A stretch of 64,000 bases of DNA from Pseudomonas resinovorans NBRC 106553. GTDB lineage: Bacteria > Pseudomonadota > Gammaproteobacteria > Pseudomonadales > Pseudomonadaceae. The notes below the pieces were generated by a model. The model ran no database searches. It had not been told where the DNA came from and saw nothing but the letters and a program-made list of their open reading frames with translations. The first letter of the stretch is position 1; every line of letters begins with the position of its first letter. The DNA lies in the NCBI RefSeq assembly GCF_000412695.1, contig NC_021499.1:3658001-3722000 (forward strand). Direction: 5' to 3'. Below, one piece after another: positions 54,129 to 63,946 of the stretch. The position numbers and the translations under genes were made by a program.

Positions 54129-55595
54129 TCACAGCCGAGCCCGCTCCGCCGCACAGGCCCCCGCGATCCGTCCCAGCACCGCGCCCGAGGTCAAGCCAGC
54201 CCCGCCGGCGTAATGCTGGAAGTAGAGATTGCCCACCAGCTCCCCGGCGGCGTACAGGCCCGGTATCGCCCGGTCTTCCTCGTCGAGCACCTGCGCATGG
54301 CTGTTCACCTTCAACCCGCCGAAGGTGAAGGTGATGCCGCAGGTCACCGCATAGGCCACGAACGGCGGGCGCTCCAGGGGATTGGCCCAGTTCGACTTGG
54401 GAATCGCCAGCCCCTCGGCGCTGCGACCATCGCGGATCGCCGGGTTGAAAGGCACCTCGCGCCGCACCGCCCCATTGAACTCCCGCAAGGTCTGCAGCAA
54501 GGCCGGGGCGTGCATGCCCTCCAGCTGGTGCGCCAGCGCTTCCAGGGTGTCGGCCTGCACCCGTGATACCTGGCGACCCCGGTATTCATCCGGCAACAGG
54601 TCGTGACTGTGCTGGTCGAACAACTGCCAGGCGACGCCGCCCGGCTGCTGCAACACCTTGGCGCCCATGGCCGAATAGGTGTAGTTGCGGAAGTCCCGGC
54701 CTTCGTCGACGAAACGCTTGCCCTCGGCGTTCACCACCACGCCGAGGTGGAAGTAGTTCTTCTGCTGGTTCAAGCGGTCCAGGTCGCCCAACTCGGGGGC
54801 ATTGGCGTCGTAGAACACCGCGTGGCAGCCGGACCAGTTGCCGTAAGGCACCGCGCCGACGTCCATGGCCAGGCGGATGCCGTCGCCGGTGTTGTAGCGG
54901 GTGCCGCGCACCTTCGCCAGGTCCCAGCCCGGCCCCAGGTACTGGGTGCGCCAAGCACGGTTGGCGTGGAAGCCGCCGGTGGCGAGGACGACGCTGGAGG
55001 CTTCGAAACGCCGACCATCCAGGCAGTGCACTGTCCAACCGTCGTCCCGCCGCTCCAGGCGCTGCGCGCGGCAGTGGTAATGCAGGCTGACCCCGGCCCG
55101 CTCGGCGTGTTGCAGCAGGCCCTGCACCAGGCCCAGGCCGCCGCCGGACACCTCGATGGTCAGCCCGCCCCAGAAGCGGTACTTGCCCTCCACCTTGAAG
55201 GCCTGACGGCCATAGATGGGCATGAAGCGCACGCCCTTGCCGGTCATCCAGCGCAACGTGGGCAGGCTCTGGGACACCACGGTATCCAGCACATCGGGGT
55301 CGGCGCGGTACTGGCTCAGGGCCGCCAGCTCCCCATAGAAATCGTCGCCGCTGTACTGGCCGAAATCGCAGGCCTCGACCTCGCTGTCCAGCAGGTCCGG
55401 CATCAGCAGGCGCAGGTCGTCCACGCCGTCGTAGGCGACGCGGAAGGCGCCGCCGGTGTGGGCCGAATTGCCGCCGCGGAACTGCTCGGGCGCACGTTCC
55501 AGCAGCGCCACCCGGGCGCCCTGCTCACTGGCGGAAATGGCTGCGCACAGTCCGGCGTTGCCGCTACCCAGGACGATGACGTCATAGCGTTCCAT
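54129..55595 (-). CDS. FAD-dependent dehydrogenase, TcuA/fumarate-reductase-flavoprotein type
   Basis: 488 residues. Dinucleotide motif GSGNAGLCAAISASEQGARVALLE, FAD contact GGNSAHTGGAFRVAYDGVDDLRLLMPDL very like tricarballylate dehydrogenase TcuA, and the C-terminal GLYAAGELVGNLYFQHYAGGAGLTSG. Probably desaturates an organic acid or cyclic substrate. GAGGAG sits before the ATG; the SMP-30-like gene ends two bases before it, so the pair is translationally linked. Its role beside meta-cleavage genes is inference; tcuB is absent. Confidence 0.82.
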   Translation of the reverse strand: MERYDVIVLGSGNAGLCAAISASEQGARVALLERAPEQFRGGNSAHTGGAFRVAYDGVDDLRLLMPDLLDSEVEACDFGQYSGDDFYGELAALSQYRADPDVLDTVVSQSLPTLRWMTGKGVRFMPIYGRQAFKVEGKYRFWGGLTIEVSGGGLGLVQGLLQHAERAGVSLHYHCRAQRLERRDDGWTVHCLDGRRFEASSVVLATGGFHANRAWRTQYLGPGWDLAKVRGTRYNTGDGIRLAMDVGAVPYGNWSGCHAVFYDANAPELGDLDRLNQQKNYFHLGVVVNAEGKRFVDEGRDFRNYTYSAMGAKVLQQPGGVAWQLFDQHSHDLLPDEYRGRQVSRVQADTLEALAHQLEGMHAPALLQTLREFNGAVRREVPFNPAIRDGRSAEGLAIPKSNWANPLERPPFVAYAVTCGITFTFGGLKVNSHAQVLDEEDRAIPGLYAAGELVGNLYFQHYAGGAGLTSGAVLGRIAGACAAERARL

Positions 55596-55597
55596 GG

Positions 55598-56764
55598 TTA
55601 CTCCTCATGGAAGGCCGACTGCTGGACGCGGCCGGCGGTCTGATCGGTGTCGAAAAAGGCCGGAAGGCGCAGCAGGCGGTCGCCGGAGAAGGCGCCGACA
55701 TACAGGTCCGCCCCCACCTGGACGGCCACCGACGCGCCGAAGAGCACGGCGTCCGGCGCGCTGTAGATGAGCTTCACGTCGCCCTGCTGCGGGTCCAGCG
55801 CGGCCACACGGGTGGCGACGCGGCAGAATTCGTCCTTGCCCAGGAAGCACGCACGGAAGGTCCCGGCATCGGGAATGCCGGCGGCCAGCAACTGGCCGTC
55901 GGCGCTCCAGCTGAGGTTGTCCGGCATGAACGGCAGGGTCACGGAACGGCGGTAGTCCTGGCGGGCCAGGTCGTAGCGGCGCAACTGGCGGCCCGTCCAG
56001 GCCGCGACCCAGACGCCCTGCCCGTCGGGCTCGAGCTGGATGCCGTTGGGAAACGCCGTCTCGCTGCGGGGCAAGCGCTCCAGGACTCCGCCAGGCAGCC
56101 AGCGCATCAGGTAGCCGGTGTCCCGGCCATCGAGCATCCGCTCCAGCCGGGGATCGGCGCCCATCGCCGCGTGCTCGAACATCACCGTGGCGACGAAGCC
56201 GCCGTCGCGGGTGCCCACCACATCGTTGAACACACCGCCCGTGGAGTTCTCCACGCAACCCCGCCAGAGCATCCGCCAGCCCTGCTCCGTCTGCCTGGGC
56301 TCGAAGAACTCGATGGATTCGCGCCCTTCATGGTTGACCACCAGCAATTGCTCGCGACCGTCCGCGCGCCGCGACAGGTGGATGCCATGGGCGCCCGGCG
56401 CCTGCGCAGGTGCGGCACAACCGGCGGCGCCCCAGCCGGGCTCGCGGGCCACATCGATGGCCAGTTCGGCCACCTTCGCCGAGTCGATCGCCATCACCCG
56501 CAGGCGGCTCTGGTGCACGCCGGACAGCCCCGGCGTGGTGCCGAGGAACAGATGCGCGCCATCGCTGGCGAGCTCCATGTCCTCGGCGGGCGCGTCACCG
56601 CACAGCAGTTGCCCCGCCTCGGGTGTTGGACAGGCTGTTTCGGCCCCGTCGACCTGCGCCTGGGCGGTGCCCGACAGCCCCAGCGCAAATGCCAGGGACA
56701 AGGGGGTGATGGCGGTCAAGCGGGTGCGCGGGACCGGCCAGGAGGCACGAGTGGCCTGGCTCAT
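55598..56764 (-). CDS. Exported SMP-30/gluconolactonase-like beta-propeller
   Basis: 388 residues. Signal peptide of about 36 residues ends ALGLSGTAQA. The rest has repeats of a beta-propeller (GTTPGLSGVHQSRLRVMAID; AFPNGIQLEPDGQGVWVAAWTG; VGADLYVGAFSGDRLLRLP), as in SMP-30 lactonases and arylesterases/strictosidine-synthase-like enzymes. Could hydrolyse a lactone or ester outside the cytoplasm. AAGGAG precedes the ATG at 56764. Lies between the C-C hydrolase gene and the TcuA-like gene in one direction. Confidence 0.75.
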   Translation of the reverse strand: MSQATRASWPVPRTRLTAITPLSLAFALGLSGTAQAQVDGAETACPTPEAGQLLCGDAPAEDMELASDGAHLFLGTTPGLSGVHQSRLRVMAIDSAKVAELAIDVAREPGWGAAGCAAPAQAPGAHGIHLSRRADGREQLLVVNHEGRESIEFFEPRQTEQGWRMLWRGCVENSTGGVFNDVVGTRDGGFVATVMFEHAAMGADPRLERMLDGRDTGYLMRWLPGGVLERLPRSETAFPNGIQLEPDGQGVWVAAWTGRQLRRYDLARQDYRRSVTLPFMPDNLSWSADGQLLAAGIPDAGTFRACFLGKDEFCRVATRVAALDPQQGDVKLIYSAPDAVLFGASVAVQVGADLYVGAFSGDRLLRLPAFFDTDQTAGRVQQSAFHEE

Positions 56765-56841
56765 CTGGACTCCTTGGAGGAAATGCAGCAGCGGATCGGC
56801 AAGGGGACGCAACGCGCGCCCCCGGCTCAGGGGTGCGGGAC

Positions 56842-57696
<855 letters not shown>

Positions 57697-57724
57697 CTAG
57701 TCAGGGTTGCGGGGGAATGACGCG

Positions 57725-57823
57725 TCAGCCGCGCGAGCGGACCCGGGGATTGGGCAACTCGGTACGGCCAGGGGAGGAATTGGGGAATGAGGGGCGACAG
57801 GCGGCGGCGCGTGGCGTAGGCAT
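57725..57823 (-). CDS. Possible 32-residue peptide upstream of the hydrolase gene
   Basis: Short frame MPTPRAAACRPSFPNSSPGR and on, ending RVRSRG, with CAGGAC at reasonable distance and ending 37 bp before the hydrolase start. No known family. Pro-, Arg- and Ser-rich; may be a leader peptide, a PqqA-like small peptide or nothing at all. Confidence 0.25.
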   Translation of the reverse strand: MPTPRAAACRPSFPNSSPGRTELPNPRVRSRG

Positions 57824-58180
57824 GGGGATGTCCTGATTCTTGTTATGCAGGGCGACGTGGTCGCCAGCCCCTTTCCTCCCTAGGAGCAACCGCTGTGCCA
57901 GCTGCCCGCCCTTCCCCAAAAAGACTAGGAATGTTGTTTTATTTCAAACAGATACAGATCAAGCGCAGCGACCATCCCAGGCCTGGGCCGCTTGCCGGAG
58001 CTGGGCGTCATTCAGAACTTTCGAAGTCTTCATGAAATTCCGCACGAAAAGTCTGAAGTGGCGAGTGCGCGCTCTGAACGCCACGCAGCTCATTCATGGA
58101 GCCCTGCGATCGAGCTCAAAAGGTTGTTCGAAGAACGCAGGGGAAGACCTGTCCACTCGGGACTGGCTCCCTGCCATGAG
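57824..58180. other. Intergenic part of the 0.9-kb gap
   Basis: No believable gene. An A/T-rich segment (GTTGTTTTATTTCAAACAGATACAGATC, around 57931-57960) probably holds the promoter of the hydrolase operon on the minus strand. Confidence 0.4.
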
Positions 58181-58540
58181 ATACCACCCTCTCCCCCAGC
58201 CCCTCTCCCGAAGGGAGAGGGGTGACGCGCGCCGGATGGTGCGAAGCAATCCTGTTGCTCATACCGGGCTGAAACGAAGCAGAGGAGTTGACGCCGCGCA
58301 ATGCGCCCCTTCAGGAGGCCGAGTGGAATCCTTGTGGAGGGGGACGAGCGGCATGGATGCCGAGAGAGCCGCGCAGGGCCATGGATGGCCCTTCGCGGCG
58401 GCCCCCGGAGCAAGGATGTAGCGAGGGGAGTTTGGCGAAGCCAAACCCGGATGCAGGGGCAAGCCCTTTGCTTCCTTTGGGGCGACTGCCAAAGGGAGTC
58501 GCCCGGGAAGGCGAAACAGAAACCAACAGCCCGCTCGGAA
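58181..58540. repeat. Composite intergenic repeat region
   Basis: Contains the widespread element CCCTCTCCCCCAGCCCCTCTCCCGAAGGGAGAGG (58189-58222, hairpin CTCTCCCGAAGGGAGAG) followed by a longer element with the hairpins TTTGGCGAAGCCAAA (58430-58444) and GGGGCGACTGCCAAAGGGAGTCGCCC type pairing (58479-58504). Such blocks recur in many Pseudomonas intergenic spaces. Frames through it look like repeat translations, not genes. Confidence 0.6.
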
Positions 58541-58575
58541 TCAAGCTGGGCACATAAGCCAGGTATGGCGCCGAT

Positions 58576-58601
58576 GGTGGATGGAGAAAGCGCCATCCAC
58601 C
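58576..58601 (-). terminator. Hairpin after the aldolase gene
   Basis: GGTGGATGG and CCATCCACC around an eight-base loop, 12 bp beyond the aldolase stop. No T-run; possible weak terminator or repeat end. Confidence 0.45.
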
Positions 58602-58612
58602 CTACAGGGGCC

Positions 58613-59626
58613 TCAGGCGCGACGCGCCAGCAGGTCCAGGGCCACGTCGACGATCATGTCTTCCTGGCCACCAACCATCCGCCGCTTACCCAGCTCCACC
58701 AGGATGTCGAGGGTCTTCAGCCCGTACTTCTCGGCCGCCACTTCGGCGTGGCGCAGGAAGCTCGAATACACCCCCGCATAACCCAGGCCCAAGGTCTCGC
58801 GGTCGACCCGCACCGGGCGGTCCTGCAGCGGCCGCACCAGGTCGTCGGCGGCGTCCATCAGGCGGTAGAGGTCGGTGCCGTGGTTCCAGCCCAGGCGTTC
58901 GGCGGCGGCGATGAACACCTCCAGCGGCGCATTACCGGCACCCGCGCCCATGCCGGCGAGGCTGGCGTCGATACGGTCGCAGCCCTCCTCCACCGCGACC
59001 AGGGAGTTGGCCACGCCGAGGCTGAGGTTGTGGTGGGCGTGCATGCCGGTCTGGGTTTCCGGTTTCAGCACGGCCTTGAAGGCACGCATGCGCTCGCGGA
59101 TGTCCTGCATATTCATGGCGCCGCCGGAGTCGGCCATGTAGATGCACTGGGCGCCATAGTTTTCCATCAGCTTGCCCTGGGCGGCCAGCTCTTCGGCCGG
59201 GATCATGTGGCTCATCATCAGGAAGCCCACGGTGTCCATGCCGAGGCTGCGGGCGTATTCGATGTGCTGCCTGGACACATCCGCCTCGGTGCAGTGGGTG
59301 GCCACCCGCACGCTGCGAGCGCCGGCATCAAAGGCGGCTTTCAGGTCGTGCACTGTGCCGATGCCGGGCAACAGCAGCACGGTGAGGCGCGCGTGCTGGA
59401 TCACGTCGGCGGCGGCTTCGATCCACTCCAGATCCGTGTGGGCGCCGAAGCCGTAGTTGAAGGACGAGCCTTGCAGGCCGTCGCCGTGAGTGACTTCGAT
59501 GGCGTCCACCTTGGCCGCATCCAGGGCGCGGGCGATGGCCTGCACCTGGTCGATCGAATACTGGTGGCGGATGGCGTGGCTGCCGTCCCGCAGGGTGACG
59601 TCGGAGATATAGAGTTTCTTGCTCAT
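58613..59626 (-). CDS. mhpE: 4-hydroxy-2-oxovalerate aldolase
   Basis: 337 residues of the DmpG/BphI/MhpE type. Motifs: [17 protein letters not shown] at the start of the TIM barrel, [32 protein letters not shown] with metal-binding His, and the C-terminal communication domain ([20 protein letters not shown]). Splits 4-hydroxy-2-oxovalerate to pyruvate and acetaldehyde, and channels acetaldehyde to the dehydrogenase. Start overlaps the dehydrogenase stop by ATGA, as usual for this pair. Confidence 0.95.
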   Translation of the reverse strand: MSKKLYISDVTLRDGSHAIRHQYSIDQVQAIARALDAAKVDAIEVTHGDGLQGSSFNYGFGAHTDLEWIEAAADVIQHARLTVLLLPGIGTVHDLKAAFDAGARSVRVATHCTEADVSRQHIEYARSLGMDTVGFLMMSHMIPAEELAAQGKLMENYGAQCIYMADSGGAMNMQDIRERMRAFKAVLKPETQTGMHAHHNLSLGVANSLVAVEEGCDRIDASLAGMGAGAGNAPLEVFIAAAERLGWNHGTDLYRLMDAADDLVRPLQDRPVRVDRETLGLGYAGVYSSFLRHAEVAAEKYGLKTLDILVELGKRRMVGGQEDMIVDVALDLLARRA

Positions 59627-60555
59627 GCCGAAGCCCCCATTGCTTGCGCCATGCGCTCGGCGGTGGCCAGCGCGGCGGAGGTCATGATGTCGAGGTTGCC
59701 GGCGTAGCTCGGCAGGTAGTGGGCGGCGCCCTCCACCTCGAGGAAGATCGAGGTCTTCAGCCCGGAGAAGCGGCCGTGACCAGGGATATTCAGGTCCTGC
59801 ACTTCGTCGAACTGCACCCGCTGCTTCAGGCGGTAACCCGGCACATAGGCCTGCACGGCGGCGGCCATTTCTTCCACGCTGGCCTCCACTTTGGCCTGGT
59901 CCACCGCTTCGCTGAGCACGAACACCGTGTCGCGCATCATCAGCGGCGGCTCGGCCGGGTTCATGATGATGATCGCCTTGCCCTTGGCCGCCCCGCCGAT
60001 CACTTCGATGGCCTTGGAGGTGGTCTCGGTGAACTCGTCGATATTGGCGCGGGTGCCGGGGCCGGCCGACTTCGACGCGATGGAAGCGATGATCTCGGCG
60101 TAGTGCACCTTGGCCACGCGGGACACGGCGGCCACCATCGGGATGGTCGCTTGGCCACCGCAGGTGACCATGTTGACGTTGAGTTGCTGGAGGTTCTGCT
60201 CCAGGTTCACCACCGGCACGCAATAGGGGCCGATGGCCGCCGGGGTCAGGTCGATCAGGCGGATGCCCGGCTTCACGCGGCGCAGCAGGGCGTCGTTCTG
60301 CACGTGGGCGGAGGCCGATGTGGCGTCGAAGACGAAGTCGATGTCCTGGAACACCGGCAGGCGGGTCAGGCCTTCCACTCCTTCATGGGTGGTGGCCACG
60401 CCCAGACGCGCGGCGCGGGCCAGGCCGTCGGAGGTCGGGTCGATGCCGACCATGGCGCCCATTTCCAGGTGCTTGGCGTTACGCAGCACCTTGATCATCA
60501 GGTCGGTGCCGATGTTGCCGGAACCGACGATGGCGACTTTCAGCTTTCTACTCAT
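59623..60555 (-). CDS. mhpF: Acetaldehyde dehydrogenase (acylating)
   Basis: 310 residues of the DmpF/BphJ/MhpF type. NAD site [19 protein letters not shown], catalytic Cys in [20 protein letters not shown], and the dimer part with [14 protein letters not shown]. Converts acetaldehyde, CoA and NAD to acetyl-CoA in complex with the aldolase. Starts 42 bp after the MFS gene. Confidence 0.95.
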   Translation of the reverse strand: MSRKLKVAIVGSGNIGTDLMIKVLRNAKHLEMGAMVGIDPTSDGLARAARLGVATTHEGVEGLTRLPVFQDIDFVFDATSASAHVQNDALLRRVKPGIRLIDLTPAAIGPYCVPVVNLEQNLQQLNVNMVTCGGQATIPMVAAVSRVAKVHYAEIIASIASKSAGPGTRANIDEFTETTSKAIEVIGGAAKGKAIIIMNPAEPPLMMRDTVFVLSEAVDQAKVEASVEEMAAAVQAYVPGYRLKQRVQFDEVQDLNIPGHGRFSGLKTSIFLEVEGAAHYLPSYAGNLDIMTSAALATAERMAQAMGASA

Positions 60556-60597
60556 GCACGTGCTCCAGGGCGGCGGGCATCCCTGCCCGCCGGGGTC

Positions 60598-61905
60598 TCA
60601 GGAAGCCTGCTCTAGCGCCGTGGGGCGCGCGGCGGCGGACTTCCTTTCCAGTTGGTTGTAAACGATCCAGGTCAGCAGCACGCCGCTGATCATCACGGCG
60701 GAGAGGAAGTACAGGCCGGAGGACAGGGTGCCGGTGTACTCCTTGAGCGCGCCGATCCCGAACGGGCCGATGTAGCCGCCCAGGTTGCCGAAGGAGTTGA
60801 TCAGGGCGATGCCCGCCGCGGCGCTGGCGCCGGTGAGGATGCGGCCCGGCAGCACCCAGAAGATGGCGGTGACCGAGAACAGGCTGAACGCGGTCAGGCA
60901 CAGGGCCATCAGCTGCAACAGCGGCGCACCCAGCCAGGCGCTCAGGAACAGGCCAGCGGAACCCAGGATGTAGAGCACCGTCAGGTGGCCGTAGCGGTCG
61001 TTCATGCGGTCCGAGCTGCGCGGCACGATCAGCAGGCCGATCACCCCGAAGATGTACGGAACGGCAGAGATGAACCCGGTGGTCAGGTCGCTGCCGCCGA
61101 ACTGGTGCACCAGGGTCGGCAGCCACAGGCCCAGGCCATAGGTGCTGAGGGTGCTCGGCAGGTACAGCAAGGCCAGCAGCAGCACGCGGCGATCGGTCAG
61201 GGCGCGCAGCGGGTTGGTGTGCTCGGTCTGGCCGTATTCCTTGCGGTCGCGGTCCAGTTCGGCCAGCAGCCATTGACGGTCGGGTTCGCTGAGCCAGCGG
61301 GCGTCCTTCGGCGTGTCCGGCAGGATGCGCAGGGTCGGCCAGGCCAGCAGGATGGCCGGCACACCGATGACAATGAACAGCCATTGCCAACCGGCGAGCC
61401 CGGCGATGCCGTTCATGCCCAGCAGCGCGCCCGCCAGGGGGCCGGTGATCATCAGGGCGATGGGCTGGGAGAGGATGAAGAAGCCGAGCACCTTGCCGCG
61501 ATGGCGCACCGGGTACCAGCGGGTGATGTAGTAGAGCACCCCGGGGAAGAAGCCCGCCTCGGCCGCCCCCAGCAGGAAGCGCATGGCGTAGAAGCTGTAG
61601 GCCCCCTGCACCAGGGCCATGCCCACGGTAATCGCGCCCCAGGTGATGAGGATGCGGGCGAACCAGCGCCGCGCGCCGTAGCGCTCGAGCAGCAGGTTGC
61701 TGGGGACTTCGAAGATGAAATAGCCGATGAAGAACAGGCCGGCGCCGAATCCGTAAGCCATGTCGCTGATGCCGATGTCGGCATTCATGTGCAACTTGGC
61801 GAAGCCCACGGCGGAGCGGTCGATGAAGGCGACGAGGTAAAGCAGGATCAGGAAGGGAATCAACCTGAGCGTGAGCGTACGAATGATCCGAGCTTCCGGA
61901 TTCAT
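60598..61905 (-). CDS. MFS transporter, anion:cation symporter (ACS) group
   Basis: 435 residues with 12 predicted helices. N-terminal TLRLIPFLILLYLVAFIDRSAVGFAKL and the loop GFFPGVLYYITRWYPVRHRGK are typical of the ACS group that takes up aromatic acids, tartrate, hexuronates and similar. First gene of the mhpF-mhpE unit; likely imports the substrate of this pathway. GGAGA precedes the ATG at 61905; the upstream in-frame start at 61983 adds a Cys-rich non-family stretch. Confidence 0.88.
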   Translation of the reverse strand: MNPEARIIRTLTLRLIPFLILLYLVAFIDRSAVGFAKLHMNADIGISDMAYGFGAGLFFIGYFIFEVPSNLLLERYGARRWFARILITWGAITVGMALVQGAYSFYAMRFLLGAAEAGFFPGVLYYITRWYPVRHRGKVLGFFILSQPIALMITGPLAGALLGMNGIAGLAGWQWLFIVIGVPAILLAWPTLRILPDTPKDARWLSEPDRQWLLAELDRDRKEYGQTEHTNPLRALTDRRVLLLALLYLPSTLSTYGLGLWLPTLVHQFGGSDLTTGFISAVPYIFGVIGLLIVPRSSDRMNDRYGHLTVLYILGSAGLFLSAWLGAPLLQLMALCLTAFSLFSVTAIFWVLPGRILTGASAAAGIALINSFGNLGGYIGPFGIGALKEYTGTLSSGLYFLSAVMISGVLLTWIVYNQLERKSAAARPTALEQAS

Positions 61906-61997
61906 GGCGGTTCTCCAGCTTGTTGTTTTTATGGGTCGGTTGGCTTGGTCCGGCGGGCAGATGCAGGCTCCCGTCTCGGCCAAGTGAGGGAGACAAT

Positions 61998-62081
61998 ATA
62001 GTAATACTTTTTATCGATCAACTATTTCAAAAGTCGTTTTTAAGCGGTAGATTCAGCGGCGTCTCCACCAAATAGTCATAC
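61998..62081. promoter_or_regulatory. Repeated ATAGT(A/C)ATAC words between MFS and dehydratase genes
   Basis: ATAGTAATAC at 61998-62007 and ATAGTCATAC at 62072-62081, same orientation, one near each of the divergent starts in this 194-bp space. Could be operator sites for a shared regulator. Confidence 0.35.
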
Positions 62082-62099
62082 AATAAGAGTGACCGCGCC

Positions 62100-63839
62100 A
62101 TGACTGAGAAGAAAACCCCGCTCCGCTCCGCCCAGTGGTTCGGCACTGCCGACAAGAACGGCTTCATGTACCGCAGCTGGATGAAGAACCAGGGCATCCC
62201 GGACCACGAATTCCAGGGCAAGCCTATCATCGGCATCTGCAACACCTGGTCCGAGCTGACGCCGTGCAACGCCCACTTCCGCAAGATCGCCGAGCACGTG
62301 AAGAAAGGCGTGCTGGAAGCCGGCGGTTTCCCGGTGGAGTTCCCGGTCTTCTCCAGTGGCGAGTCCAACCTGCGCCCCACCGCAATGCTCACCCGCAACC
62401 TGGCGAGCATGGACGTGGAAGAAGCCATTCGCGGCAACCCGGTGGACGCCGTGGTGCTGCTCACCGGCTGCGACAAGACCACCCCGGCCCTGCTGATGGG
62501 CGCGGCCAGCTGCGACGTGCCGGCCATAGTCGTCACCGGCGGGCCGATGCTCAACGGCAAGCACAAGGGCAAGGACATCGGCTCCGGCACCGTGGTCTGG
62601 CAGATGCACGAAGCCTACAAGGGCGGCCAGATCAGCCTGGATGAATTCCTCTCCGCCGAGGCCGGCATGTCCCGCTCGGCCGGCACCTGCAACACCATGG
62701 GCACCGCCTCCACCATGGCCTGCATGGCCGAGGCGCTGGGCACCTCCCTGCCCCACAACGCGGCCATCCCGGCGGTGGATTCGCGGCGCTACGTGCTCGC
62801 CCACCTGTCCGGCATGCGCATCGTCGACATGGTCCACGAAGACCTGCGCCTGTCGAAGATCCTCACCCGCGAAGCCTTCGAGAACGCCATCAAGGTCAAC
62901 GCCGCCATCGGCGGTTCCACCAACGCCGTGATCCACCTCAAGGCCATCGCCGGGCGCATCGGCGTCGAGCTGGACCTGGAAGACTGGACCCGCGTCGGCA
63001 AGGGCACCCCGACCCTGGTCGACCTGCAGCCCTCCGGCCGCTTCCTGATGGAAGACTTCTACTACGCCGGCGGCCTGCCCGCGGTGATCCGCCGCCTGGG
63101 CGAAGCCGGCCTGCTGCCCAACCCCGAGGCCCTGACCGCCAACGGCAAGAGCCTCTGGAGCAACTGCCAGGCATCGCCGCAGTACAACGACGAGGTGATC
63201 CGCCCCCTGGACAAGCCCCTGGTGGACGACGGCGGCCTGTGCATCCTGCGCGGCAACCTGTCGCCCCGTGGCGCGGTGCTCAAACCCTCCGCCGCCACCC
63301 CGGAACTGATGCAGCACCGTGGCCGCGCCGTGGTCTTCGAGAACTTCGACGACTACAAGGCGCGCATCGCCGACCCGGACCTGGACGTGGACGAAACCTG
63401 CGTACTGGTGCTGAAGAACGCCGGGCCCAAGGGTTATCCGGGCATGGCCGAGGTGGGCAACATGGGCCTGCCGCCCAAGGTGCTGGCCAAGGGCATCAGC
63501 GACATGGTGCGCATCTCCGACGCGCGCATGAGCGGCACCGCCTACGGCACCGTGGTGCTCCACGTCGCACCGGAAGCGGCGGCCGGCGGCCCCCTGGCGG
63601 CGGTGCGCAATGGAGACTTTATAGAACTGGACTGCGCCAACGGCCGCCTGCACCTGGACATCAGCGACGAGGAACTGGCCGGGCGCCTGGCCGACCTCAA
63701 GCCGGACACCAGCGCGAAGATCTTCGACAGCGGCTACGCCCGTCTCTACGTGGACCACGTGATGCAGGCGGACCAGGGCTGCGACTTCGACTTCCTGGTC
63801 GGTTGCCGCGGCTCGGCCGTTCCGCGCCACTCGCACTGA
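62100..63839 (+). CDS. IlvD/Edd family dehydratase, L-arabinonate dehydratase type
   Basis: 579 residues. [2Fe-2S] cysteines C56 (TWSELTPCNAHF), C124 (LTGCDKTTPALLMGAASCD) and C197 (SAGTCNTMGTAST) match the spacing of the Rhizobium arabinonate dehydratase I recall (C59, C127, C200). Magnesium/carbamyl-Lys part is in the GGSTNAVIHL and GPKGYPGMAEVGNMGL regions. Closer to sugar-acid dehydratases than to dihydroxyacid dehydratase of branched-chain synthesis. Removes water from an aldonate to give a 2-keto-3-deoxy acid. Divergent from the MFS gene. Confidence 0.9.
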   Translation: MTEKKTPLRSAQWFGTADKNGFMYRSWMKNQGIPDHEFQGKPIIGICNTWSELTPCNAHFRKIAEHVKKGVLEAGGFPVEFPVFSSGESNLRPTAMLTRNLASMDVEEAIRGNPVDAVVLLTGCDKTTPALLMGAASCDVPAIVVTGGPMLNGKHKGKDIGSGTVVWQMHEAYKGGQISLDEFLSAEAGMSRSAGTCNTMGTASTMACMAEALGTSLPHNAAIPAVDSRRYVLAHLSGMRIVDMVHEDLRLSKILTREAFENAIKVNAAIGGSTNAVIHLKAIAGRIGVELDLEDWTRVGKGTPTLVDLQPSGRFLMEDFYYAGGLPAVIRRLGEAGLLPNPEALTANGKSLWSNCQASPQYNDEVIRPLDKPLVDDGGLCILRGNLSPRGAVLKPSAATPELMQHRGRAVVFENFDDYKARIADPDLDVDETCVLVLKNAGPKGYPGMAEVGNMGLPPKVLAKGISDMVRISDARMSGTAYGTVVLHVAPEAAAGGPLAAVRNGDFIELDCANGRLHLDISDEELAGRLADLKPDTSAKIFDSGYARLYVDHVMQADQGCDFDFLVGCRGSAVPRHSH

Positions 63840-63848
63840 CGCACCCGG

Positions 63849-63867
63849 GCGCCGGTTGCCCCGGCGC
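63849..63867 (+). terminator. Hairpin after the dehydratase gene
   Basis: GCGCCGG and CCGGCGC around a five-base loop, 10 bp after the stop; no T-run, so a weak terminator at best. Confidence 0.4.
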
Positions 63868-63946
63868 TCCTGTCACGCGCCTCTCCGGATTCGGCAAGGG
63901 AGCGATGCTATGATGCGCGGCATCATTTCGGACCTGCGCTTCTCCC

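Noticed and set aside
54129..55595. 3-ketosteroid dehydrogenase identity for the flavoprotein
   Set aside because: Flavin-site and N-terminal pattern match TcuA better; no other steroid-degradation gene except the broad-family C-C hydrolase is here.
57840..58596. Several long frames on both strands in the 0.9-kb gap
   Set aside because: They read through intergenic repeats (the CCTCTCCCGAAGGGAGAGG block and others); no domain, no ribosome site.
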